NCBI GenBank assembly: GCA_023137195.1
Contig: JAGLPV010000044.1
Location: forward strand, 1 to 63,412
From: Candidatus Aenigmatarchaeota archaeon
GTDB taxonomy: Archaea > EX4484-52
Length of the DNA stretch: 63,412 bases
Direction: 5' to 3'
Every line of letters starts with the position of its first letter. Within the stretch, counting starts at the first letter, position 1. Position numbers and translations under genes: made by a program. Positions 40,824-49,730 of this stretch are shown piece after piece. Under the pieces are notes generated by a model. The model made no database searches, was not told the DNA's origin, and saw only the letters and a list, made by a program, of their open reading frames with translations.

Positions 40824-43013
40824 TTAGTCCCCGTTCTGGAACTCTCTTAATAGAGTTAACGCTTTTTCCTGGCATGTCCTGTAAGTCTCCATGGAAATCT
40901 TCTCTTTAAATTTAGGCGTCAAATTACCATTATATGCCGCTATGGTCGTTGCATACTCTGCACAGTTATTTTTGTCTTTGCCTGCGCTGTATCCTTTGAC
41001 TATAGCATCTGTTCCTGATTTTCTTATCTCTACAAATTTGTCTGTGAAATTAAAATAAGTTCCGTCACCGACGAAGAATATGTTTTTGAGATTATTAAAA
41101 TCCAGTTGCGGCAGGGCTTCTGAGAGTATCTCTCTTGCCTGCCCTATATTTATATCCCTGCTTTTCAGGCAAAGCGCTATGCTCAAAAAGAAATTGTCTG
41201 TCATGTCTCTTTTTCTTTCCCCTTCTGCCTTGGATTTTTTCAGCTCTTCCGGATCAGGATTGCTTTCATTGTAAAATCTTATATCTTTCCTTATGTCGTA
41301 TCTTTTTTCTATTTTATATTTGTCAAATATTTCTTCAAGATAATCTGAGAGCATTTTTTTGTCTTTGTATAACTTTGCCATCATTGCAGCAACTATTATT
41401 GACGCTTCGCCTGCGCTTTTTTCCCGCATAGCTATTGCAACTTGCCCCATCCTGCTTTTTATCAGTTCTTCAGGTCCTGTTATCATCCCGCCGCTTTCTT
41501 CTCCGGCAAAGAGCAGTCTTGGCTGTACCCCGAGATTGATTTGATTTGAAAATATATCTGTAATTATAACTTCCTCTTTCGGTGATTTAAGTATTTGCTT
41601 TTCTACTTTCTTCATTACATTTGCTATTTCCTTGAATCCTACAGGAACATAAATGACTTTTACATCCATCTTTTTTGCCCATTCAACCCATGATGCTGCA
41701 GAAGGCGTTGTTGTTATTATAAATCTTGGATGATTATCCCATAGGCCTTCTTTTTGGAGTCCGGATGCATGAAAGTCCAGGGTAAGTAAAAAGGACTGGT
41801 TAGGAGTATAAAAAGTAAATATTTTTTCATTACTGATTTTCAGGTAAGGAATTCCCAGCGCATTTATTTTCTTCTCTCTTTGCATGGGCTCTACCTGCCC
41901 GAGAACTATTCTGTCGCCGTCGGGGTCAACCATGATAATACTACTTCCCTGCGGTTTGTCTTTTAGGAGTTCTTCATATCCTAATGTCTGAGTAACTTCT
42001 TTTATCGTTGTATCGCACCCATAATCAAAAAACTCCTTTTTCCCGCTCAAAGGATTGTGCATGACTTTTCCAATGCCGTGGTAAAAAGGATCTTCTTCTG
42101 CATTATTCCAGAGAAAGACTTTTTCAATACCGAACTTCTCGAATATAGGGAGCATAATATTATGCATGCAGCCGCCGACACATTCGTAAATTATTTCAAA
42201 TCCGTTGTTCATCTCTTTTTTAATCAAATCCAGGTTTGCCTGTGTAGCTATTCCTTTTTTGAGGTAATCTACATACATATCTATCCCGTCAAAATCTTCC
42301 AAAATCAGCGAAGAGTCAGATGCAGACAATTCAATATCAAAGCCCTCTTTCTCTGCTTTTTCTATAATGTCCTCGATTTTTTTTACAAACTTTGCAGACA
42401 TTTCCGGCACAAACTGGCTTCCCTGACCGTCTAAATCTTTTGTCGCTGTCTTGCTGCTCATCGCATGGCTGCTCGTCACATATTCCCCGCCATCATAGTC
42501 CAGCATAAATATCAAAAATGAAGTCATCCAGATGGATGTCCGCATTTGGTTGAAAGGAATGTGCGTTTTTATTCCCTGTGCTGCCTGTATTCTTTTTATG
42601 ATGTCAATATACTCATCTGTGTTGTACCTGACTTCGCCTGAACAAATTTTGTTTATCTGCCTGTTTGTTATATGCTCTTTTAAGACCATGGCTTTTCCGA
42701 GTGTGGCCAGTGCTATGCCTAATTGATTTAGTGGGTACCTACTATCCCAGGGATAGAGAATATTTTGAGCCCCTCTTATCCCGGCGGTTGATACAAGAGC
42801 TTCTTTTTTGTAATTTTTAAACCATTCCTTTAATCTCCATTTTTTGATTTCATCTTTTGCAATATGGATTTTAAATGAGCCATGATTGTCTAAATCAAAT
42901 ATCCTGTCTTTCTTTATTTGCTCAGGAGTATGAGCGTCAATTTGCTTAAAATATTCTCTCTTAAGGGCATCTATTTCTTTGCCCTTGAAATCTTCTGATT
43001 TTGTAGCAATCAT
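40824..43013 (-). CDS. Large phosphohexomutase-like protein
   Basis: The four-domain alpha-D-phosphohexomutase pattern is visible but stretched to 729 residues, against about 450 usually. The phosphoserine loop is YVTSSHAMSS near 177-186 (normally TASHNP). The metal loop DPDGDR is near 363, the sugar-specificity loop GEESGG near 504, and the phosphate-binding loop RKSGTDAIVKGYSAG near 664. All key catalytic residues are thus plausible. Extra sequence lies before and within domain I and between domains. Substrate (glucose-, mannose- or glucosamine-phosphate) cannot be told. The IMPase-like gene follows at once. Confidence 0.75.
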   Translation of the reverse strand: MIATKSEDFKGKEIDALKREYFKQIDAHTPEQIKKDRIFDLDNHGSFKIHIAKDEIKKWRLKEWFKNYKKEALVSTAGIRGAQNILYPWDSRYPLNQLGIALATLGKAMVLKEHITNRQINKICSGEVRYNTDEYIDIIKRIQAAQGIKTHIPFNQMRTSIWMTSFLIFMLDYDGGEYVTSSHAMSSKTATKDLDGQGSQFVPEMSAKFVKKIEDIIEKAEKEGFDIELSASDSSLILEDFDGIDMYVDYLKKGIATQANLDLIKKEMNNGFEIIYECVGGCMHNIMLPIFEKFGIEKVFLWNNAEEDPFYHGIGKVMHNPLSGKKEFFDYGCDTTIKEVTQTLGYEELLKDKPQGSSIIMVDPDGDRIVLGQVEPMQREKKINALGIPYLKISNEKIFTFYTPNQSFLLTLDFHASGLQKEGLWDNHPRFIITTTPSAASWVEWAKKMDVKVIYVPVGFKEIANVMKKVEKQILKSPKEEVIITDIFSNQINLGVQPRLLFAGEESGGMITGPEELIKSRMGQVAIAMREKSAGEASIIVAAMMAKLYKDKKMLSDYLEEIFDKYKIEKRYDIRKDIRFYNESNPDPEELKKSKAEGERKRDMTDNFFLSIALCLKSRDINIGQAREILSEALPQLDFNNLKNIFFVGDGTYFNFTDKFVEIRKSGTDAIVKGYSAGKDKNNCAEYATTIAAYNGNLTPKFKEKISMETYRTCQEKALTLLREFQNGD

Positions 43014-43274
43014 ATTATCTTATATGTATGTTGTATTTTTAACTTTATTTGCAGCATTATGAACTTATTTCTATGTCCTGAATAAATATTTCCTTCTCAT
43101 CCAGTCCCACAAAGCAATTATCAAAATCCATATCTCTCTCTGCCATAAAATGTTATGAATAAAATCAAAATACTTTATTCTATAGAATAATGAACAAAAG
43201 CAAATGTTGTTGTAAGTCAGATAACGTTTGCAAAAAATATTATTGCACTGCCAATCAACATCGCCCTGAATTTT
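43014..43274. other. Intergenic region with two possible tiny ORFs
   Basis: On the minus strand, 43057-43146 could encode a 29-residue acidic peptide (MAERDMDFDNCFVGLDEKE...) just before the phosphohexomutase-like gene. On the plus strand, 43190-43339 could encode a 49-residue peptide with cysteines in KCCCKSDNVCKKYYC, overlapping the end of the eS1 gene. Neither has a clear ribosome site or recognised homologue. A short palindrome ATTCTATAGAAT lies near 43176-43187. Confidence 0.3.
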
Positions 43275-43856
43275 TTATTGAACTTCAATCTTTCTTACAA
43301 TCATTTCCCTGCATGGGTATGTTTTCTTCAGGTGTTTGACTGTATCTGCCTGTAGTTTTCCTGTATTTACCATGGGTAAAAATGCTTCTATTGTCTTGCT
43401 TGAAGCTGCTGTTTTTTCCAGTTCTTTTTTTATTTCAGCCCTTAGAGCGTGTTTAATTGCTGATGAAACCCGGTTTGCTGTAAGCACAATTGTTTTTACC
43501 CTTATTTTTGCATTATCAAGAGTCAAGGTTTCGATGTTGTCTATTCTTGAAAAACCTCTTCTTACTGCCATTATTATCTGATTTTTGTTGACTTCCTGTC
43601 CCATGTATTCTGTCATGCAGATATTTCCTTCAGTTATTTGGTTTAATTTTAATTTTAGGTTTATATTGTGGTCTCTTACATTTTTGGTTAGAGTACCTAA
43701 AGATATTAATAGGGTTCTTCCCAATGGGCTTTTGTTTTTCATGCAAACTGTATGCCCTATTATTTCATTACCTAAAAAAGCCGGTGGCTTTATGGGAATC
43801 CATTTTTTTTTTAGCCAGGTATCTTTAAATTTTCCATCTGTTTTTTTTTTAATCAT
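43275..43856 (-). CDS. rps3ae: Small ribosomal subunit protein eS1 (S3Ae)
   Basis: This 30S protein is shared by archaea and eukaryotes. The N-terminal KDTWLKKKWIPIKPPAFLGNEIIGHT, then GRTLLISLGTLTKN and KLKLNQITEGNICMTEYMGQEV follow the family pattern, as does the ending PCREMIVRKIEV. The protein is about 193 residues. I chose the ATG at 43856 (MIKKKTDG), because GGTGA lies about 10 bp before it; an in-frame GTG at 43871 overlaps that site. It is divergent from the uS13 gene. Confidence 0.87.
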   Translation of the reverse strand: MIKKKTDGKFKDTWLKKKWIPIKPPAFLGNEIIGHTVCMKNKSPLGRTLLISLGTLTKNVRDHNINLKLKLNQITEGNICMTEYMGQEVNKNQIIMAVRRGFSRIDNIETLTLDNAKIRVKTIVLTANRVSSAIKHALRAEIKKELEKTAASSKTIEAFLPMVNTGKLQADTVKHLKKTYPCREMIVRKIEVQ

Positions 43857-43933
43857 TGCTATTGTTATCACCGTTGGTCTTGTATTTTTGTATTTAACTA
43901 ATTAAGAATAATTAACTACTTTTTTAAATCTTT

Positions 43934-44527
43934 GTGTTATCAGCTATTAACGAGTTAAACAGGTTGATTAAACTGGCAAAGAAAAAAGAAGTAGCAAAGG
44001 AGACAAAAAAGACAGGAGTAAAGAAAACAAAGAAAGTAGAGCAGACAGTTTCGCATTATCAATTGGGTGGCGTAAAAGGATCCAGAGCTGTTGCTTTTGA
44101 GTCAATTGTCCGTATTTTAAGAACAACATTAGATGGATCAAAGCCGGTTAAAATGGCATTGATTGGAATAAAAGGGATTGGTTATAATTTATCTGTCGCA
44201 ATATGCAGGACAGTCGACATTGATGAAAATAAGATTTTAAAAGAGTTGTCTGAAGAAGATATTAAAAAAATAGAAGATGTTGTAGAGAATGCAGATAAGC
44301 ACATGCCTGCATGGATGTTGAACAGACAGAAAGATTATGAAACCGGAGAGACAACACATATTTTTGGTCCCCAGATGACAATAAAATTAAGAGATGATAT
44401 TTCAAGATTAAGAAAGATTAGGGCTTATCGAGGAATAAGACATGAATTAGGTCTTCCTACGAGAGGTCAGAGAACAAAGAACTCCTTTAGAAAACATAGT
44501 GTTGTTGGAGTTGCTAAGAAAAAGTAA
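43934..44527 (+). CDS. rps13: Small ribosomal subunit protein uS13
   Basis: This head protein of the 30S subunit contacts the P-site tRNA and the 50S subunit. LIGIKGIGYNLSVAICRTVDI, PAWMLNRQKDYETGETTHI and YRGIRHELGLPTRGQRTKNSFR are diagnostic. At 197 residues it is about 45 longer than usual, owing to a lysine-rich N-terminal extension (residues 1-50, KKKEVAKETKKTGVKKTKK type). The start is probably the GTG at 43934, since no ATG exists before the conserved part. It heads an operon with uS4 and uS11. Confidence 0.92.
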   Translation: MLSAINELNRLIKLAKKKEVAKETKKTGVKKTKKVEQTVSHYQLGGVKGSRAVAFESIVRILRTTLDGSKPVKMALIGIKGIGYNLSVAICRTVDIDENKILKELSEEDIKKIEDVVENADKHMPAWMLNRQKDYETGETTHIFGPQMTIKLRDDISRLRKIRAYRGIRHELGLPTRGQRTKNSFRKHSVVGVAKKK

Positions 44528-44539
44528 ATGAGTGATTAA

Positions 44540-45199
44540 ATGGGAGATTCAAGAAAATTAAAAAATCATTTTTCGTCTGTAAGGAGACCTTATGATGTGG
44601 CAATGCTTGAAGAAGAAAGAGAATTGAAAAAAAAATACGGCATAAGGAGAAAAAGTGAACTCAGGAGAATGGAGTATATTTGGAAAAATATAAGGCAAAG
44701 GGCAAGAAGGCTTATTGCAGAGAAAGACAAGGCAAAAACAGAGCTTCTATTTAACAAAGTTGATAGTCTGGGTCTGTGCCCGGGCGAAAAATCGCTTGAA
44801 AATATACTTGGAATGAAACTGGTAGATGTACTGGACAGGAGATTTCAGAATGTATTATGCCGATTGAATCTTGCAAATACACCTATGCAGGCAAGACAAT
44901 TTATAGTGCATAAGCATGTAAAGATTAACGGGACGATTATATTCTCTCCTAATTATATTGTGAAGAAAGAGGAAGAAAACAATATTGTTGTGGATGAAAA
45001 ACTAACAAGAGGAGATGCTACTATTGATTCGTCAGCTAAGCCCGTCGAAAAAAAAGAGGTTGCTGTAGAAGAGAAAAAAGAAGAGGCAAAAGAAAAAACC
45101 GGCGAAAAGAAAGAGGAAGTTAAAGAAGAGCAAAAGATAGAGAAAAAGGATGAATCGGCAGAGAAGGAAGGAAAAACAGTAAAAGAGGAATCAAAATGA
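44540..45199 (+). CDS. rps4: Small ribosomal subunit protein uS4
   Basis: This primary rRNA-binding protein nucleates 30S assembly. The archaeal pattern is clear: [31 protein letters not shown] near 17-47, then an S4-type RNA-binding domain with [36 protein letters not shown]. After residue 155 comes a tail of about 65 residues made almost wholly of Lys and Glu ([17 protein letters not shown] type), probably disordered. Its stop overlaps the uS11 start by 4 bp. Confidence 0.93.
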   Translation: MGDSRKLKNHFSSVRRPYDVAMLEEERELKKKYGIRRKSELRRMEYIWKNIRQRARRLIAEKDKAKTELLFNKVDSLGLCPGEKSLENILGMKLVDVLDRRFQNVLCRLNLANTPMQARQFIVHKHVKINGTIIFSPNYIVKKEEENNIVVDEKLTRGDATIDSSAKPVEKKEVAVEEKKEEAKEKTGEKKEEVKEEQKIEKKDESAEKEGKTVKEESK

Positions 45200-45594
45200 G
45201 CGAAACAAATGATGAAAAAACAGGCATTATATATTTATTCAGTAGTGGAAATAACACTATTATTCATATTACCGACATTACGGGAGCTGAGACAATAGCC
45301 CGTTGCAGTGCAGGGTTGGTTACAGATAAAAGCAGGTTAAAAGGTTCTCCATACCCGGCTATGAAAGTTGCAAAAATTGTTGCTCAAAAAGCACTTGAAA
45401 AAGGAGTAAGAAAGATGTATCTGAAGGTTAGGGCACCAGGAGGAATAAAATCAAAAATCCCGGGAAAAGGAGCTCAACCAGCAATAAGAGCATTGATACA
45501 AGCAGGATTAAGAATCATCCGGATAGAGGATGTGACCCCTATTGATTACGACAGTATGAGAAAGAAAGGCGGTCGAAAGGGAAGGAGAGTATAA
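45196..45594 (+). CDS. rps11: Small ribosomal subunit protein uS11
   Basis: This platform protein binds 16S rRNA near the mRNA exit. The sequence runs [31 protein letters not shown], then [51 protein letters not shown] and the ending GGRKGRRV, all typical. The 132 residues match the archaeal length. In other archaea RNA polymerase subunit D usually follows here; in this genome eS28 follows instead, 2 bp downstream. Confidence 0.96.
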   Translation: MSETNDEKTGIIYLFSSGNNTIIHITDITGAETIARCSAGLVTDKSRLKGSPYPAMKVAKIVAQKALEKGVRKMYLKVRAPGGIKSKIPGKGAQPAIRALIQAGLRIIRIEDVTPIDYDSMRKKGGRKGRRV

Positions 45595-45596
45595 TT

Positions 45597-45791
45597 ATGG
45601 CAGATACAGTTCCCTCAGAAGTATTGGAAGTATTAGAGCATGCGGAGACAAAAGGAGTTACAAAAGTGAAATGCATAATACTTGAAGGAGAAAATAAAAA
45701 CAAGGTGCTTGTACGAAATGTAGTTGGTCCTATCAGGAAAAAAGACATCATAATACTTCCAAAGATTGATGTTGAATCAGGAAGGAGATAA
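45597..45791 (+). CDS. rps28e: Small ribosomal subunit protein eS28
   Basis: This short OB-fold 30S protein is specific to archaea and eukaryotes. The sequence KVKCIILEGENKNKVLVRNVVGPIRKKDIIIL and the closing ESGRR fit the family's RNV-GPVR-GD pattern, with KKD replacing the usual GD. The 64 residues are normal. It lies between uS11 and eL24 in a single co-directional unit. Confidence 0.85.
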   Translation: MADTVPSEVLEVLEHAETKGVTKVKCIILEGENKNKVLVRNVVGPIRKKDIIILPKIDVESGRR

Positions 45792-45803
45792 AGGTGAATA
45801 GTT

Positions 45804-45995
45804 ATGAAGTGTAATTTTTGTTCAAAAGAATTCAAAAACAAGGGTCATTTGTTTGTAAAAAATGACGGGTCAAAATATTTTTATTGCAGTTCGAAGTGCA
45901 TGAGAAATGCAAAGATTAGAAATCCTCGGAAAACGAGATGGACCGGGACTGCGATTGAAGCTAAAAAGCAAAGGTTGGAGCAGATTAAGAAGTAG
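45804..45995 (+). CDS. rpl24e: Large ribosomal subunit protein eL24
   Basis: This zinc-binding 50S protein is marked by C-x2-C (CNFCSKEF) and C-x3-C (YCSSKCMRN), followed by NPRKTRWTGTA. An AGGTGA site lies about 10 bp before the ATG. The 63 residues match the archaeal family. In many archaea eL24 follows eS28 in an L7Ae-S28e-L24e operon; here that pair has been joined to the S13-S4-S11 cluster. Confidence 0.92.
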   Translation: MKCNFCSKEFKNKGHLFVKNDGSKYFYCSSKCMRNAKIRNPRKTRWTGTAIEAKKQRLEQIKK

Positions 45996-46051
45996 TAATT
46001 GTTAGACGAAATGCTCACTAAAAAGGGTAAAAGAATAACAGAAAACGAAAA

Positions 46052-46456
46052 ATGGTAACTAAAAACCATAAAAAGAAAAGTCCGAAACTAAAACCCATCG
46101 GTAGAGGTAAGAAGCGAGTGCGGATAATTCGAAAAGATGGAGTGGAGCAGAGCTATCAGGTCGGGGGGAAGAAACTAAAGAAAAGAACAATCTTAGGTAC
46201 GTGCCCACTTTGCAAAGAGCCAGTATATTTAAGACATAAAATTAAAAGAGATTTCTTTAGAAATATTAAAAAAATACCCCTATGGACAGAAATAGCTTAC
46301 AAGTATTATCATATCGAGTGTGGAGAATTAAAGAAAAGAGGTATACATACTCTTACAAATACTGAATCGGGTATTGAAGCTAAAGCATCTATTCCATATA
46401 TAAAAGGATTAAAGGCAAAAGTATACTCAAGGAAGAGAGGATGCTCATATAGATAA
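46052..46456 (+). CDS. Basic zinc-finger protein of unknown function in the ribosomal cluster
   Basis: This 134-residue, strongly basic protein is not recognised. The first 50 residues are Lys/Arg-rich (NHKKKSPKLKPIGRGKKRVRIIRK). A probable zinc site follows: C-x2-C in GTCPLCKEP near 50-53 and H-x2-C in YYHIEC near 87-90. The C-terminal part has no clear motif and ends SRKRGCSYR. Co-direction with the ribosomal genes and its composition suggest an RNA- or ribosome-associated protein, but that is inference. It follows eL24 by 56 bp. Confidence 0.65.
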   Translation: MVTKNHKKKSPKLKPIGRGKKRVRIIRKDGVEQSYQVGGKKLKKRTILGTCPLCKEPVYLRHKIKRDFFRNIKKIPLWTEIAYKYYHIECGELKKRGIHTLTNTESGIEAKASIPYIKGLKAKVYSRKRGCSYR

Positions 46457-46482
46457 AAAGATATCTGAGGATTATACGAGTA

Positions 46483-47499
46483 TCAAACCCTACTCTTCCT
46501 AATTTTAAGAGGGTATTTTTTCATTTGTTTTAATGCTTCATCCCATGTCAAAAGAATGTCTTTTGCACCGTAATTTTGTATTACTGATTCTGAATTTATT
46601 GTTGCCATGTGGAGTGCGAAATCAAGAGGCTTGTTGTTGGCGATTGCCGCAACCAAAGTTGATGCAAATGCATCTCCTGCGCCTGTTCGTTCCAGTGCTT
46701 TTATTTGGGCATGGGGCTCAAATTCATACAATATATTTCCATCATAAGTATATGTTGTGTGTTTGCCATCTGTTATGCAGACGATATCAGGACCCATATG
46801 CCTTATTTTTTTCATTAAATCAATCATATTTTTTCTTGAGTTCTTATCGTAAAATTTCCCGGCTTTTTCCGGGTTCTCTTTAGAATCAATGCCTAAGACA
46901 AGTCCTATTGCTTCTTCTTTATTAAATATGAGCATCTTTGTGTTCTTTATTATTCTGCCCAGTTCATTGCGGTGTTCTTTTATCTGGTAAAAACTTGGGT
47001 TAAAGGCAAGGTTTATGTTGTTCTTTTTTGCAAAATCACTTAGTTTAATCTGGGTCTTGAAAGCATGACCCATCATCGAGCAGAAATAAAACCATCTTGT
47101 CTTGAGTTTGGTCAAATCTATGTCTTTGGTTGTCATTTTGTTGTTTGCTCCTTTGTAGGTCAGGATTGTTCTGTTGTGTTCTTTTGTGTCAAGAATAATA
47201 GAGTAATCATTCATGTCATCTGTTATCTTGCCTACAAATTTTATTTTTTCTTTTTTGAGCAGGTCGATGATGTCTTTTTTGAAATGGTCTCCTATGTTTC
47301 CGAGGTATGCTGTTTTTAGTCCCAGTCTTGCAAAGGATACTGCTGTGTTTGTTCCTCCTCCACCAATGAAGAACTGGAGGTTTTCTACTGTCAGTTTTGC
47401 GCCGACAGGATAGGATATTCTATTTTCCCGCTCGGCAATGTTGGTGTCCACAAATGTGTCTATTGTTGCAGAGCCCATTGTTATTATGTCGTATTTCAT
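46483..47499 (-). CDS. PfkB/ribokinase-family sugar or nucleoside kinase
   Basis: This cytoplasmic kinase transfers phosphate to a sugar or nucleoside. The N-terminal GGGGTNTAVSFARLG near 47-61 is PfkB signature 1; the C-terminal ERTGAGDAFASTLVAAI near 272-288 is signature 2, with the catalytic Asp in GAGD. Length (338) is typical. Substrate is not readable from sequence: fructose-6-phosphate, ribose derivatives, fructose and nucleosides are all used by relatives. It starts 1 bp after the pgk stop, so it is co-transcribed with pgk, which makes a role in central sugar metabolism plausible. Confidence 0.82.
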   Translation of the reverse strand: MKYDIITMGSATIDTFVDTNIAERENRISYPVGAKLTVENLQFFIGGGGTNTAVSFARLGLKTAYLGNIGDHFKKDIIDLLKKEKIKFVGKITDDMNDYSIILDTKEHNRTILTYKGANNKMTTKDIDLTKLKTRWFYFCSMMGHAFKTQIKLSDFAKKNNINLAFNPSFYQIKEHRNELGRIIKNTKMLIFNKEEAIGLVLGIDSKENPEKAGKFYDKNSRKNMIDLMKKIRHMGPDIVCITDGKHTTYTYDGNILYEFEPHAQIKALERTGAGDAFASTLVAAIANNKPLDFALHMATINSESVIQNYGAKDILLTWDEALKQMKKYPLKIRKSRV

Positions 47500-47500
47500 A

Positions 47501-48700
47501 TTATTTTTTTAATTTATTTACTTTTGGCGCATTTTTTAATGCCTCTAAGCCAGGAAGCTTCTTTTTTGATAGGTAATTGAGCATTGCTCCGCCGGACAGG
47601 CAAATATGGCTGAATCCTTTTATTTTGAATTTCAGTATTGCATCAGATGTGTGTCCGCCCCCGACAAAGGAATATGCTTTAGATGCGGCAATTGCATTTA
47701 ATATGGATAAAGTTCCTTTTTGGAAATTCTTGTCTTCAAAACTTCCAGGGGTTCCTTTCAGGAAAATTGTCTTTGCATTTTTGATTATTTTTACATAATT
47801 CTCTATTGTTTCCTGTCCGATATCGAATATTTCATATGTGCTTGGAAATTGATTTAGTTTTAGTTCGAGGCGTTTGTTGTTGTTTTTTACTGCAAAGTCT
47901 ACCGGTGTTTTCATGTTGTGTTTTTTTATCATTTGCCTTAATTTTTTGTTTGGAGTCAAACCCCTGTTTTTCAGGTATTCTGACTGCGCCCCGAAGTCAA
48001 ACCCCTGCGAGGTCAGGCAGTTCTGTCCAAATAAGCCACAGCAAAGAGTGTGGTCAACGTCGTTTCTTGAGGCAATAAGGTTCATTGGTTCTTCTGGTTT
48101 TGCTCCGCCGAAGATAAATACAGCAGGGTGCTCTATTTTGTCGAATTTTGAGAGGGCGGTTAATTCTTTGTTCAGCAATGGTCCGGCATAGGAAGGGAGT
48201 ACTTTTGGAAATTCTGCCATTGAAGTGTGCGCCCGGTGGCAGTTTGAGAATGCGTCATTTACGTATATGTCTGCTAAGGGAGCCAGAGACATTACAATCC
48301 GGTTTTGTTTGATGTCTTTTGGCGGCTTTTTTTCTTCATCAAAAAATCTTAAATTTTCCAATAGAATTGCCTGTCCTGGTTTTAATTTTATGATTGCTTC
48401 TTTTGCAATTTTTCCAATAATATCAGGAATGTATTTTATTGATGTGTGTTTGCTTATCAAATCAGCATGCTCTTTTAAATTGGTAAAGTCTTCGCCGCCT
48501 TTCCTTCCCTGGTGGGCTAGCACAACAAGCTTTGCTTTTTTTTGCTTTAGGGTTTTTATTGTCTTGATGTGCTCTAAAATTCTTTTTGAGAGTTCTACTT
48601 TGCCTTCTGAAATTGGGCTGTTTAAGTCAACCCTCAGTAGAACAACCTTGTTTTTTAAATCAATATTTTTATAGCTTGGGTGTGGAGAAGTTTTTATCAT
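47501..48700 (-). CDS. pgk: Phosphoglycerate kinase
   Basis: This enzyme interconverts 1,3-bisphosphoglycerate and 3-phosphoglycerate with ADP/ATP. The N-terminal KVVLLRVDLNSPIS, VVLAHQGRKGGEDF and ILLENLRFFDEE segments form the 3PG-binding half. FIFGGAKPEEPM and the C-terminal FVGGGHTSDAI (about 346-356) form the nucleotide site; His replaces the usual Asp after GGG, as seen in archaeal enzymes. The 399 residues are normal for archaea. It is followed directly by the PfkB kinase. Confidence 0.92.
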   Translation of the reverse strand: MIKTSPHPSYKNIDLKNKVVLLRVDLNSPISEGKVELSKRILEHIKTIKTLKQKKAKLVVLAHQGRKGGEDFTNLKEHADLISKHTSIKYIPDIIGKIAKEAIIKLKPGQAILLENLRFFDEEKKPPKDIKQNRIVMSLAPLADIYVNDAFSNCHRAHTSMAEFPKVLPSYAGPLLNKELTALSKFDKIEHPAVFIFGGAKPEEPMNLIASRNDVDHTLCCGLFGQNCLTSQGFDFGAQSEYLKNRGLTPNKKLRQMIKKHNMKTPVDFAVKNNNKRLELKLNQFPSTYEIFDIGQETIENYVKIIKNAKTIFLKGTPGSFEDKNFQKGTLSILNAIAASKAYSFVGGGHTSDAILKFKIKGFSHICLSGGAMLNYLSKKKLPGLEALKNAPKVNKLKK

Positions 48701-48731
48701 ATCATTAAATATACAATTAATGTTTATATAT

Positions 48732-49730
48732 TTATTTTATTTTTCTCTTCATTTTTAGTAGGCTTAAGAACATCAATCCCATCGATAAGAATATTGTCGG
48801 AACTTCAGGGATTGCTGTTAAGGGGAGTAGATCTTTGTTGTTTCCCACGGGAAGATTATGAGGAGTGTCTCCAAATCCATCGCCATCTGAGTCAGCACCA
48901 TTGTAGTCTGAAAAATAATTTCCTCCTATGTATAATCCGCCAACTATGTTTGGTCCTGTTGAATTTGTTGTGTTCCAGAAATTGTTGCATATATCTACGG
49001 CATTGTTTGTATTGTTCAGGCGATTGTTGTAGATGAGATTGTTGTAGGCGTTGGATGTAGTTATACCTGCCAAGTTATTTGAATTTATGGTGTTTCCCAT
49101 AATTGTATTTTTGTCGGAGTAAGATATATAGAGTCCTATTTTTTTGTTATCCTTAATTGTATTGTGATTAATAGTATTGTTATTGGAGTAATACATATAT
49201 ATCCCTTGGAATTCATTTGAATTTGCATTGTTATTTTCGATTATATTTGTATCTGCATCATGTAGGAGTATTCCGCCAAGATAGTTGTTTTCGTTTGCAA
49301 TGTTGTTTTTTATTGTGTTGTTTTCTGCTAAATGCAAGTATATGCCACCCTTCCTATTGGAGTTTGCGGTGTTGTCTGTGATAACGTTGTTATTTGCATA
49401 TTTTAGATAAATTCCATAATCCCAGTTCGTGGAAACACAGTTCTTTATTATGACATTTGTGTTTGTTGAAGAACTTCTTTTTACCTGGATTCCATAAGTA
49501 TTTTGTGTTAAAATGCCGTCAATTGTGTGTCCCCGGCAGTCAAGAACGACGTTGTTTGCTGTAATATCCAGGCATATTGTATTGCCTGAATTTATTATGT
49601 CAGCAGTCAAATAATAAGTTCCTTGGGAATTTATCGTTGTGCACGAAGAAATTGGTGTGGCTGCACTTACCATCTGCAAGAGCATAAAATTAATTATTAA
49701 AACTGTTAGGACAAATATTGTTTTTTTCAT
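48732..49730 (-). CDS. NosD-like right-handed beta-helix surface protein with PEVPT tail (1)
   Basis: This is a predicted secreted, cell-surface protein. An N-terminal signal peptide (MKKTIFVLTVLIINFMLLQ) precedes about 250 residues of short parallel beta-helix repeats of the NosD/pectate-lyase type (NNVITDNTANSNRKGGIYL, NNTIKNNIANENN and so on). The C-terminus is IPEVPTIFLSMGLMFLSLLKMKRKIK: a Pro-rich motif, a hydrophobic helix and basic residues, as in archaeal PEF-CTERM sorting signals. The ATG at 49730 follows AAGGTGA. A TATA box at 49833-49843 supplies its own promoter. The ligand or substrate is unknown. Confidence 0.8.
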   Translation of the reverse strand: MKKTIFVLTVLIINFMLLQMVSAATPISSCTTINSQGTYYLTADIINSGNTICLDITANNVVLDCRGHTIDGILTQNTYGIQVKRSSSTNTNVIIKNCVSTNWDYGIYLKYANNNVITDNTANSNRKGGIYLHLAENNTIKNNIANENNYLGGILLHDADTNIIENNNANSNEFQGIYMYYSNNNTINHNTIKDNKKIGLYISYSDKNTIMGNTINSNNLAGITTSNAYNNLIYNNRLNNTNNAVDICNNFWNTTNSTGPNIVGGLYIGGNYFSDYNGADSDGDGFGDTPHNLPVGNNKDLLPLTAIPEVPTIFLSMGLMFLSLLKMKRKIK

